DNA from: an uncultured Eubacteriales bacterium
GTDB taxonomy: Bacteria; Bacillota; Clostridia; Christensenellales; Borkfalkiaceae
Direction of reading: 5' to 3'
Assembly (NCBI GenBank): GCA_905211955.1
Contig: CAJMCT010000042.1
Span: forward strand, 1 to 7,850
DNA length: 7,850 bases
Position numbers and translations under genes: made by a program. The notes under the pieces are model-generated. The model had not been told where the DNA came from. It did no database searches and saw only the letters and a program-made list of their open reading frames with translations. Below, piece by piece: positions 1 through 6,302 of the stretch (its first letter is position 1; each line of letters starts with the position of its first letter).

Positions 1-709
1 AAATTTTATTAGACTGTACAGTTAAATACTCCACGATGCCTTTAAATATCGCATAAGAAAGTTCATTTTGATACTTTTCGGTTATCAATAATGCTTCATC
101 TTCGGGGTTTGACAAAAATCCACACTCGGCTATGACCGACGGATAATCAGTGCAGTTTAATATGTAATAATCACCGGTTAATATACTACACTCTCTTGTA
201 GCATCTTCCATTTGATTAAAAGATTTTTGTATGCTATTTGCAAGTATTTTAGAGTACTCACTATCTTCTCTATAAAAAACTTGCGCACCACGTCTTGAAG
301 GCAAACTGTATTGATTTAAGTGAATACTAACTACTAAATTTGGATTTGTTTCTTCAATAATTTGCTTTCTTTTTAGCATATCCTTTTTCTTTAATCCGCT
401 AGTAGCAAGCCCATATAATCCCGCATCTGAACTTCTCGTTAAAACAACGGTAAATCCTGCACTCGTTAGATATTGTTCTAGTTTTTTTACAATTTTAAGG
501 TTTAGTTCGCTTTCTTTAACCTTTGTTTTTATACCGCTAACTCCACCGTCTACACCGCCGTGCCCTGCATCAAGTACAATTTTAACGGGGTTAAAAGTAT
601 CGCTCCCTACGGGATTTTCTTTTAACGCTCCTAAACAAACGACAAACGTTATGGCGGTAATAATTAAAACGGATATTATTAAAATATTGCGTCTTTTAAA
701 AACAAACAT
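1..709 (-). CDS. N-acetylmuramoyl-L-alanine amidase (Amidase_3, CwlD-like), 3' end beyond the window
   Basis: This is a zinc-dependent cell-wall amidase that cuts the bond between N-acetylmuramic acid and the L-Ala of the stem peptide. The frame opens at ATG 709 and gives 236 residues with no stop before base 1, so the C-terminus is missing. A hydrophobic segment at about residues 8-28 follows a short basic N-terminus (KRR), which fits a signal anchor or signal peptide and export. The Amidase_3 core is intact: DAGHGG (zinc ligand H50), KESELN (E66), SIHLN (H130) and the catalytic-Glu motif VIAECGFLSN (E195). Bacillus CwlD, from memory, is about 237 residues, so little is probably lost. CwlD makes muramic-delta-lactam in spore cortex, but similar short anchored amidases occur in vegetative walls. 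The family call is therefore firm and the spore role is inference. An AAGGA ribosome site lies 9 nt upstream. A terminator separates the gene from the upstream operon, so it should have its own promoter. Confidence 0.92.
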   Translation of the reverse strand, partial: MFVFKRRNILIISVLIITAITFVVCLGALKENPVGSDTFNPVKIVLDAGHGGVDGGVSGIKTKVKESELNLKIVKKLEQYLTSAGFTVVLTRSSDAGLYGLATSGLKKKDMLKRKQIIEETNPNLVVSIHLNQYSLPSRRGAQVFYREDSEYSKILANSIQKSFNQMEDATRECSILTGDYYILNCTDYPSVIAECGFLSNPEDEALLITEKYQNELSYAIFKGIVEYLTVQSNKI

Positions 710-718
710 TTATATTTT

Positions 719-723
719 TCCTT
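719..723 (-). promoter_or_regulatory. Ribosome binding site of the amidase gene
   Basis: AAGGA on the minus strand ends 9 nt before ATG 709, which supports that start. It directly abuts the left arm of the inverted repeat at 724-770. A hairpin or a bound protein there could therefore affect access to this site (inference). Confidence 0.75.
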
Positions 724-770
724 AAAATTGTTGATAAGTACCAAAAAATAGCATAGTTATCAACAATTTT
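724..770. repeat. 14-bp perfect inverted repeat with 19-nt spacer
   Basis: The arm AAAATTGTTGATAA at 724-737 is repeated as its exact reverse complement at 757-770. In the amidase transcript this would sit in the 5' leader, directly before the ribosome site. It could be a dyad operator or an RNA hairpin. No U-run follows on the minus strand, so it is not an intrinsic terminator for that direction. Confidence 0.85.
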
Positions 771-800
771 TATGGCGTATTTTGTCTATTATGTTGATAA
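729..800. promoter_or_regulatory. Cluster of three TTATCAACA / TGTTGATAA 9-mers
   Basis: The identical 9-mer occurs at 729-737 (minus), 757-765 (plus) and 792-800 (minus). The last two copies, read on the same strand, share the longer core TGTTGATAACTAT. Each site is one base from the classical DnaA box TTATCCACA, and the flanking sequence is very AT-rich. Either DnaA-like binding or a local operator for the amidase gene would fit. No dnaA, dnaN or rpmH is in the window, so nothing here argues for a replication origin. Confidence 0.5.
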
Positions 801-862
801 CTATCCTTATATATTTACTAATAAAATACAATTTTTATGCTATTTTTAATAAACAATTTAAC

Positions 863-888
863 AAAAAAACGCCCTAAAAAATAGAGCG
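863..888 (-). terminator. Rho-independent terminator after the rhamnosidase-like gene
   Basis: On the minus strand a 7-bp stem (CGCTCTA paired with TAGGGCG, one G-U pair) closes a 5-nt T loop and is followed by seven T. It starts about 10 nt after the stop codon of the rhamnosidase-like gene. It probably ends the whole right-to-left operon and separates it from the amidase gene. Confidence 0.88.
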
Positions 889-897
889 CTTTTAAGA

Positions 898-2877
898 TTA
901 ATAATTCAAACTTAAAGGTTCGTTTTTATTTATTGAATATCGTTTTCCTTGCCATATTAACGTTCCGCCATCTTTAGTAGAAATAACTTTAAGATGGTTT
1001 TTATTTAGTTCTATAGACACTAATCCGCCATTTATAGGAACACTGCCTTTTATACTGTTTAAACCACCAAGATTAGGCTCTACGTTAAAAGTTTTATAGC
1101 CTACGTCAGTTTCGTAAACACCTAAATAATATCTTCCAAATAGATATATAGGTCCTGCACCCCAAGCATGACATAGAGATTTTAGATATTTTGAACCATA
1201 CATTGCGTAATGTTCAACACCGGTCATATTAGGACAGTATTCTTCCCAAATGGTTTTTGCCCCTAACTTAACCATGCCACCCCAATAGGACGTAAGCATA
1301 TTTTCAACAGAGTTAAGGTCGCCAAGTTTTGCTAAAACGTCAAGCTCGTACCCTTCAAAATATGGAGTTGTAATCTTGGTCACGTTATCGTTTTGCAACA
1401 CGTTTTGAAGTATACTTTCTTTTTTATCTTTATCGGCAATATCATACATCACCGCAAAAATATTTGCATGACGTGTCACGTTGTTTTTGCCCGATTTATA
1501 ACTGTCTATAAATCCGCCTTTTTCACTATTCCAATAGTATTTGATTACTTTTTGCTTTAAATTTTCGCTTTTTCTCAAGAATTCTTCTTTTTCTTCTAAG
1601 CCCAATTCTTTGCAAATAAATGCCATAGACGAGTACGCTTCAATAAGTAGCATTTGTTCAGCACAAACCGCGCCCTCTTTATCTATCTCAGACCAGTCTA
1701 TAAACGTCCAATCGCCTTCTACGCCCTCTATAAAACCGTCTTCATTTAATCTTGATTCGCAAAAATCAATAAGCCCTTTTGCTCTTGGATATATTCGGCT
1801 TAAAAATTCTTTATCACCATACGTTTGATAATGTTCACGAAGCGTTATTATCCATAAAGTACTGTAATCAACTATGCCGTTTACGTGCTGTTCAATAGGC
1901 GGTTTGCCAATTAAACCAATAAGAGTTCTTTGCTCTATTTCTTTATCAGCAAAGATATATCTGTTTATGCGCGCGCTTTGATAAGCATCACCCGACCAAA
2001 TCCATCTATCCCTTTTTATGCCGTCCAAAAATGCTTCTCTACAATTCAAATGAAAGGTATATGAAGCCAAATCAACAATATCGTTAAATAACTTGTTGTC
2101 ACACGTAAAAGTGCCATATCTTGTCAACGGCAAATATTCATACTCAGCGTTAATCTCAAGGTTTATATCCCCATTTTCAACGTAAACGTATCTAAAAGCT
2201 CTTTGTTTTAAGCGATAAGAATTTTTCCCACTAACGTATTCAAACAAACAAGTATGATCTGTATCTAATGCTTCTTCTTTGCTTTCTCCATAATAAACAC
2301 CCAAACTTTTATTATAGTCAGCATTTTCAATATTTAAGTACCCAAAAAGTTCGGTATCAAAATCAAAGATAACTCCGTTTTCTAACTTCTCCTTTATTTT
2401 AGGTAAAACCTTTTTATATTCAAAAGGAAAAATTTCAGGGTTTTTATCGACACTGTCAAATTGCTCTAAATATCCAACGGGGACAAGTGGGCCCGCAAAG
2501 TTATGACAAACCCAACCTTCACCACTTGGGCAAACGTCACTTTCAACGTATACGCAAGGGAGCCCCTTATAATTGCTTATTTGAATACCTATTACGTGTT
2601 CGCCTTGCGTTAAATTGATAATTGTTTCTTTTGCATAGTATTTATCATCTACTACAACCCTTCCGTCGCCATTGATATAACACTTTAAAAAACAATCTTT
2701 GTCGCATTTTACCGTCCTATAAAACTGCGCCGTTGGATATGGTGCACAAACCTTCCACATAGGTGGTATTTGAAACTCTCGCTCTTCACGTCTTAGATTA
2801 CAAAGCATAGTATGGTAAATCTCATACTCGCCAAAATTCCACATCCAATAACTTTTGTTGTTCGTGTTTTTCATCAT
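898..2877 (-). CDS. GH78-like alpha-L-rhamnosidase (six-hairpin glycosidase)
   Basis: A 659-residue glycosidase of the bacterial alpha-L-rhamnosidase (GH78, Bac_rhamnosid6H) type, expected to release terminal L-rhamnose or a related sugar from glycosides. A beta-rich N-terminal part (about 45-255, including an RTVKCD...ING jelly-roll-like stretch) is followed by an (alpha/alpha)6 barrel (about 256-588) and a short C-terminal beta domain. The motif DGIKRDRWIWSGD (D285-D297) matches the spacing of the GH78 acidic motif DCPxRE...GD, with Asp290 where many members have Glu. GAKTIWEEY carries the likely general base E545, and CHAWGAGP (569-576) is also typical. No signal peptide is visible, so it probably acts in the cytoplasm on imported substrate. 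Two consecutive ATG codons follow AGGAG at spacings of 5 and 8 nt, so translation may begin at 2874. It lies 20 bp after the methyltransferase gene, with no terminator between, and ends at an intrinsic terminator. The family is firm and the exact substrate unknown. Confidence 0.9.
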   Translation of the reverse strand: MMKNTNNKSYWMWNFGEYEIYHTMLCNLRREEREFQIPPMWKVCAPYPTAQFYRTVKCDKDCFLKCYINGDGRVVVDDKYYAKETIINLTQGEHVIGIQISNYKGLPCVYVESDVCPSGEGWVCHNFAGPLVPVGYLEQFDSVDKNPEIFPFEYKKVLPKIKEKLENGVIFDFDTELFGYLNIENADYNKSLGVYYGESKEEALDTDHTCLFEYVSGKNSYRLKQRAFRYVYVENGDINLEINAEYEYLPLTRYGTFTCDNKLFNDIVDLASYTFHLNCREAFLDGIKRDRWIWSGDAYQSARINRYIFADKEIEQRTLIGLIGKPPIEQHVNGIVDYSTLWIITLREHYQTYGDKEFLSRIYPRAKGLIDFCESRLNEDGFIEGVEGDWTFIDWSEIDKEGAVCAEQMLLIEAYSSMAFICKELGLEEKEEFLRKSENLKQKVIKYYWNSEKGGFIDSYKSGKNNVTRHANIFAVMYDIADKDKKESILQNVLQNDNVTKITTPYFEGYELDVLAKLGDLNSVENMLTSYWGGMVKLGAKTIWEEYCPNMTGVEHYAMYGSKYLKSLCHAWGAGPIYLFGRYYLGVYETDVGYKTFNVEPNLGGLNSIKGSVPINGGLVSIELNKNHLKVISTKDGGTLIWQGKRYSINKNEPLSLNY

Positions 2878-2882
2878 ATTTT

Positions 2883-2887
2883 CTCCT
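2883..2887 (-). promoter_or_regulatory. Ribosome binding site of the rhamnosidase-like gene
   Basis: A strong AGGAG lies 5 nt before the first ATG (2877) and 8 nt before the second (2874). The spacing slightly favours the second ATG; the two products differ by only one Met. Confidence 0.8.
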
Positions 2888-2897
2888 AATTACTTGA

Positions 2898-4307
2898 TTA
2901 ATTAACCCTATCTAAAACGACAAGCGTTTCTATATGTTTAGTTTGTGGAAACATATCGAAAGGCTTAACTAAACTTAGATTATATCTTAAAGTAGGATTT
3001 TCAACCTTTTTAATTTCACCGTTTTCCATTATTAACGTTCCCGTCAAAAGCCCAACGTCTCTTGCTAGAGTTGACGGCATACACGAAACGTAAACTATTT
3101 TATCTATATCGCTATTTATAATAGCATCGATAACTTTATAATCGCACCCTTTTCTCGGCGGATCTAAAACTAAAGAAACTTTATTTCCCAATTCTTTTTC
3201 CTTTTTTATTAGATCGGGCAAAATTTCTTCACATTTACCGCAATAATTAGTTATTTTATCGGTTAAACCGTTTTTTACAGCAAGTTCGTTAGCGCAATCA
3301 ACGGCTTCTTTTACAATCTCAACACCAATCGCTTTTTTCGATTTGTTTGATAGTATTGCCGTCATAAGTCCTGCACCACTATATGCATCGATAACCGTTG
3401 AATTTTTAGTATCGCCTATAACTTCGCTAACTTTTTTATAAAGTTTATAGCAAACGTTAGAGTTTACTTGCATAAAACTTCTAACGCCTATTTGGTAGTC
3501 AATACCAAGCATTTTAGAAGAATACTCTCCGTCACCTTTTACAAGGTAAAAATCTTCCCCGTAAATGACGTTTGAACGTGATTTATTTACGTTTATGTAT
3601 AAGGAATAACAATCGTTAAAGTGTTCGTCTAAAAGGCGAATAAGATTATCTATTCCTTTTAATTCTTTCTTAAGCGAAACCACGGTAAATATGAATTTAC
3701 CATCGATTTCTTTAACGGTAATTTCTCTAACGTCACCGCTAAAATCTTCTTCAGAGTATCCCCTTATCTTATTTTCATTAAAATAACGAGTAAATACGTC
3801 TATTATAGTTTTAGTCCAAGACGGATTAATTGGGCAATCTAAAATTTCAACCACCCTATGCGAATTATTAGCGTAAAAACCTATAACGGTTTTTCCGTTT
3901 TGAAAAGCAACGGGAAGTTGAAGTTTGTTCCTATAACCGTATTGTTTATCGGAAACTTCGGACACGTCCATTTTTGCGCTAAGATTTGCAATCTTTTCAA
4001 AGCAGGTTTTTACCGCGTTTGATTTAATATTTAGTTGCTCAGCGTAATCGACGTGTTGAAGTTGACAACCACCGCATTTTCCGTAAACTGAACATTTAGG
4101 TTGTACACGGCAAGGTGCAGGCTCTATAACTTCTAAGAGTTTTCCGAACGCAAAGGTTTTTTGAACTTTTAGTATTTTATAACGAATTTTTTCCCCTTTA
4201 ATAGAAAAAGGCACAAACACGACGAGATTATCTCGCCTGATTACACCTTCACCATTAGAGCCGAAATCGACAACGACGTCAATATATTCTTTGTTCTTTT
4301 CAAGCAT
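2898..4307 (-). CDS. rlmD: 23S rRNA (uracil-5-)-methyltransferase, TrmA/RlmD (RumA) family
   Basis: A SAM-dependent enzyme that methylates C5 of a uridine in 23S rRNA (U1939 in E. coli for RlmD; Firmicutes relatives can target U747 or both). Numbered from TTG 4313 (471 residues), an N-terminal TRAM-like beta region (about 1-65) is followed by iron-sulfur ligands C74, C80, C83 (CSVYGKCGGCQLQH) and C160, the same pattern as E. coli RumA. The methyltransferase core has QVN (282-284), the SAM loop DAYSGAG (309-315), DPPRKG (384-389), the nucleophile motif SCMPSTLARD with C411, and the C-terminal HIET with base E462. All key residues are present. I prefer ATG 4307 (469 residues) over TTG 4313: an AGG overlapping the upstream stop lies 7 nt before the ATG but only 1 nt before the TTG. 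It is probably the fifth gene of the trpS operon. The exact target uridine cannot be read from sequence, so the symbol is a family-level assignment. Confidence 0.92.
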   Translation of the reverse strand: MLEKNKEYIDVVVDFGSNGEGVIRRDNLVVFVPFSIKGEKIRYKILKVQKTFAFGKLLEVIEPAPCRVQPKCSVYGKCGGCQLQHVDYAEQLNIKSNAVKTCFEKIANLSAKMDVSEVSDKQYGYRNKLQLPVAFQNGKTVIGFYANNSHRVVEILDCPINPSWTKTIIDVFTRYFNENKIRGYSEEDFSGDVREITVKEIDGKFIFTVVSLKKELKGIDNLIRLLDEHFNDCYSLYINVNKSRSNVIYGEDFYLVKGDGEYSSKMLGIDYQIGVRSFMQVNSNVCYKLYKKVSEVIGDTKNSTVIDAYSGAGLMTAILSNKSKKAIGVEIVKEAVDCANELAVKNGLTDKITNYCGKCEEILPDLIKKEKELGNKVSLVLDPPRKGCDYKVIDAIINSDIDKIVYVSCMPSTLARDVGLLTGTLIMENGEIKKVENPTLRYNLSLVKPFDMFPQTKHIETLVVLDRVN

Positions 4308-4314
4308 ATGCAAA

Positions 4315-4317
4315 CCT
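4315..4317 (-). promoter_or_regulatory. Ribosome site that decides the methyltransferase start
   Basis: TAGG on the minus strand is both the TAG stop of the membrane-protein gene (4316-4318) and an AGG Shine-Dalgarno core. It is 7 nt from ATG 4307 but only 1 nt from TTG 4313, so the ATG is the likelier start. Confidence 0.6.
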
Positions 4318-4852
4318 ATTTAATAATTTTTGAAAGATAGCGGTTGATAACCACCCTTGATATAAACACAAACTTATCGAAAAGGAAATGAAATAAAACA
4401 CCTATTCCCGCAACGAAGAAGTATACGTTATTAACGATAAAATCGGGAAGCCCCGCCAAAACTTCTGGACCAAACACTAAAACGTAGAAAAAATAAGTTC
4501 CAAAAGCCGAAGCAATAGACCAAATTAACCCTATTAACATAAACGCATATTTATTGAAGTTTTTTTGCATTGCAATGCATTTTATTATGGGAAAAATACC
4601 AAAATAAAGCAAAAACAACGGAAAAACAACCGAATAAATATTAAATCCGCTAAACAAAAAGGCTAAAACCGTTCCTGCCAAATATGAAAGCACGCAACCT
4701 AAGTAAGAGCCTAAATATAGTGGCATTAAAACGAATATTGATGCAATTAAAACGGCAACCAAATCAAAAAATTCGATATAAGCGCCAAGCGTTAAAAAAA
4801 TTGCAATAAAAGCCGCGGATATTGCTGAAAGGGCTACGACTTTACTTTTCAT
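4316..4852 (-). CDS. Six-helix integral membrane protein, possibly ECF-transporter S-component-like
   Basis: A 178-residue, very hydrophobic protein with about six predicted transmembrane segments (roughly residues 4-24, 27-47, 48-69, 71-91, 102-128 and 139-158), short loops and a basic C-terminal tail (SRVVINRYLSKIIK), which the positive-inside rule would place in the cytoplasm. The size, helix count and small-residue-rich first helix (ALSAISAAFIAIFLTLGA) resemble substrate-binding S components of ECF vitamin transporters, but I see no diagnostic motif and no ECF ATPase or T-component gene nearby. The family is therefore not settled. Its ATG overlaps the stop of the J-domain gene by one base (TAATG) and no clear Shine-Dalgarno precedes it, so it is probably translated by coupling. 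That dependence suggests, but does not prove, that its product works with the two upstream proteins. Confidence 0.82.
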   Translation of the reverse strand: MKSKVVALSAISAAFIAIFLTLGAYIEFFDLVAVLIASIFVLMPLYLGSYLGCVLSYLAGTVLAFLFSGFNIYSVVFPLFLLYFGIFPIIKCIAMQKNFNKYAFMLIGLIWSIASAFGTYFFYVLVFGPEVLAGLPDFIVNNVYFFVAGIGVLFHFLFDKFVFISRVVINRYLSKIIK

Positions 4853-5460
4853 TATCTACAACAACTGTTGCAAAGCAAGTTCATACAGCACCAAGTAGTA
4901 CAACAGTCTGCCATAGCACCACAATCGTCACCGCCCATTTGCCTATTTGCGTTGGGATTTGAGTTGGTAGAATAGTTAGCGTTGCCCGAGTGGAATTGTC
5001 TATTTGCAAAGTCCATTTTAGCATTGAGTTTTTGATATGCTTCTTTGTATTTTACGTTATCTTTATCCATACTCATAGCAATCTCTAACTGTTTCTTACT
5101 TTCGTTAGTCCAGTTTTTCTTATAGAAAATTACCGATTGAAGATAGTGCCACTCGGCGTTCCTTTCTGAAAAATCGTCAAGCATGCGTTGCGCAACGTCT
5201 AATTTGCCTTCCTTAATCTTTTCTGATATAGCCGAAAAATCAGCGGTATCAAAATCGCTAGTATCGTGCTCTCTTCTAAACGTAATAATTTCGTTATAAG
5301 CCATATCAAGTTTGGTAAGATTTTTTGCAGCTGTGTTACCTTTTTCGCCTTCTAAAAATCTATCCTTAGAATATTGTTCTCTTAAACTTTTATAAGCAAC
5401 TTCTATTTCTTCGTCAGTTGCATTTTCGCTTATGCCTAAGATTTTATAGTATTCTTTCAT
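4852..5460 (-). CDS. J-domain/TPR-like protein with degenerate HPD and Cys-rich tail
   Basis: A 202-residue protein. Residues 1-62 have the shape of a J domain (YYKILGISENATDEEIEVAY in helices I-II, then a helix ending in AYNEI), but the HPD tripeptide that activates DnaK is replaced by S31-K32-D33. Stimulation of Hsp70 ATPase by the usual route is therefore doubtful. Residues 75-146 look like two TPR-type helical hairpins (AISEKIKEGKLDVAQRML; LEIAMSMDKDN), a likely protein-binding surface. After an Asn-rich linker (about 155-176) the last 23 residues hold eight Cys (180, 186, 187, 191, 192, 197, 200, 201), several as CC pairs. These could bind metal, be lipidated or form disulfides; the sequence does not say which. 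No signal peptide or membrane helix is seen. It has a strong AGGGAG ribosome site and TAATG overlaps with both neighbours. I recall similar Cys-tailed J proteins beside DUF5685 genes in Clostridia. Confidence 0.85.
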   Translation of the reverse strand: MKEYYKILGISENATDEEIEVAYKSLREQYSKDRFLEGEKGNTAAKNLTKLDMAYNEIITFRREHDTSDFDTADFSAISEKIKEGKLDVAQRMLDDFSERNAEWHYLQSVIFYKKNWTNESKKQLEIAMSMDKDNVKYKEAYQKLNAKMDFANRQFHSGNANYSTNSNPNANRQMGGDDCGAMADCCTTWCCMNLLCNSCCR

Positions 5461-6302
5461 TACTTACTCCCTAAAACTTTTTTAGTTTGTTCTCTAATTC
5501 CATTAAATAGAATATTGTCAGTTAAATCATGGTTAAATTTATAGTCTAATGTTTTTGCATCTTCTGTTATGTCAGACAAAATCGCACTAAAAATAAACTC
5601 TAATTCCGATATGTTTTTGTCAAATAATTCTTCTTTCGTTTTAGCGTCTTTATAAATATTTACAAACACGTTAAAATTGTTCTTTTTTAGGTCTTTATCA
5701 AAGTCGTCTACCGCGTCAATAAGATAAATCCACTTGCCTAAATTATACGCTAAGTTTTCTACCCTATCGTTTGACTTATCTTTCAATATGCTAATAGTTA
5801 ATTCTTTCATCATATTTCCAAAAGGATCGGAAATGATGTCGATACTATCGCAAGCGCTCTTTTCTAGTTCTATTAGTTTAGAATAATTTCTCTTAACGAT
5901 CAAATCAAGTTCGGGGGCAAATTTTTTTGCCTTTTTGTACCCTTTCTTAAAGAAACTGCGCTTTAGTCTTCCCTTATTTTCATCACTAACGTCGTCGCTT
6001 AATTTATAATAGGCAAGTATAACGTTTAGTGCCCCTAACTTTTTTGTTAGTTCGTCTGGGGTGGCAACCGGTCTTTTTGTAAACCAATGCGCAATGCAGT
6101 GCTCTTTTTTTAGTTTAACGTCTAAACCCGAAAGATTATGAAGAAGCACCGAAAAAAACGTTAAATCGTAGTTTAATGTAAATCTTGCAATATTTCCACA
6201 CGTACATCCTATACCCTTGCACAATCCACAATACATTGATTTATACAAGACGGTATCTTTAACGTACATATTCGGGTTGTCTGTTTTAACGTATCCGAAC
6301 AT
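5460..6302 (-). CDS. DUF5685 family protein
   Basis: A 280-residue, mostly helical protein of unknown function. I assign it to DUF5685 from the opening MFGYVK, the YCGLC (24-28) plus LNYDLTFF (43-50) signature and the C69...H72 segment. N-terminal cysteines C25, C28, C33 and C35, together with C69, could form a metal site. Two acidic motifs stand out: YYKLSDDVSDE (D103, D104, D107) and YLIDAVDDFDKD (D196, D199, D200, D204), the second followed by an N-V-F pattern. Paired DDxxD-type motifs in an all-helical protein recall phytoene/squalene synthase-like enzymes that bind diphosphates through magnesium. This is an analogy seen in the sequence, not a known activity. No signal peptide or clear transmembrane helix is present. 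ATG 6302 overlaps the trpS stop (TAATG), with only a weak GAGAAG nearby, so translation is probably coupled to trpS. The stop overlaps the J-domain gene start in the same way. Confidence 0.85.
   Translation of the reverse strand: MFGYVKTDNPNMYVKDTVLYKSMYCGLCKGIGCTCGNIARFTLNYDLTFFSVLLHNLSGLDVKLKKEHCIAHWFTKRPVATPDELTKKLGALNVILAYYKLSDDVSDENKGRLKRSFFKKGYKKAKKFAPELDLIVKRNYSKLIELEKSACDSIDIISDPFGNMMKELTISILKDKSNDRVENLAYNLGKWIYLIDAVDDFDKDLKKNNFNVFVNIYKDAKTKEELFDKNISELEFIFSAILSDITEDAKTLDYKFNHDLTDNILFNGIREQTKKVLGSK
5467..5472 (-). promoter_or_regulatory. Ribosome binding site of the J-domain-like gene
   Basis: AGGGAG lies inside the last codons of the DUF5685 gene, 6 nt before ATG 5460. It is the strongest ribosome site among the overlapping junctions, so this gene may be translated independently as well as by coupling. 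Confidence 0.75.

Noticed and set aside
724..770. Intrinsic terminator formed by the inverted repeat
   Set aside because: On the minus strand no U-run follows the hairpin; a ribosome site follows instead. On the plus strand a few T do follow, but no gene reads in from that side.
710..897. Replication origin
   Set aside because: There are three near-DnaA boxes and AT-rich DNA, but each box deviates from TTATCCACA and no dnaA, dnaN, rpmH or gyr gene is nearby. A local operator is at least as likely.
1541..1828. Plus-strand 95-codon open frame
   Set aside because: It lies wholly inside the rhamnosidase-like gene on the other strand, has a Ser/Pro-rich composition typical of a reverse-frame shadow, and no family resemblance.
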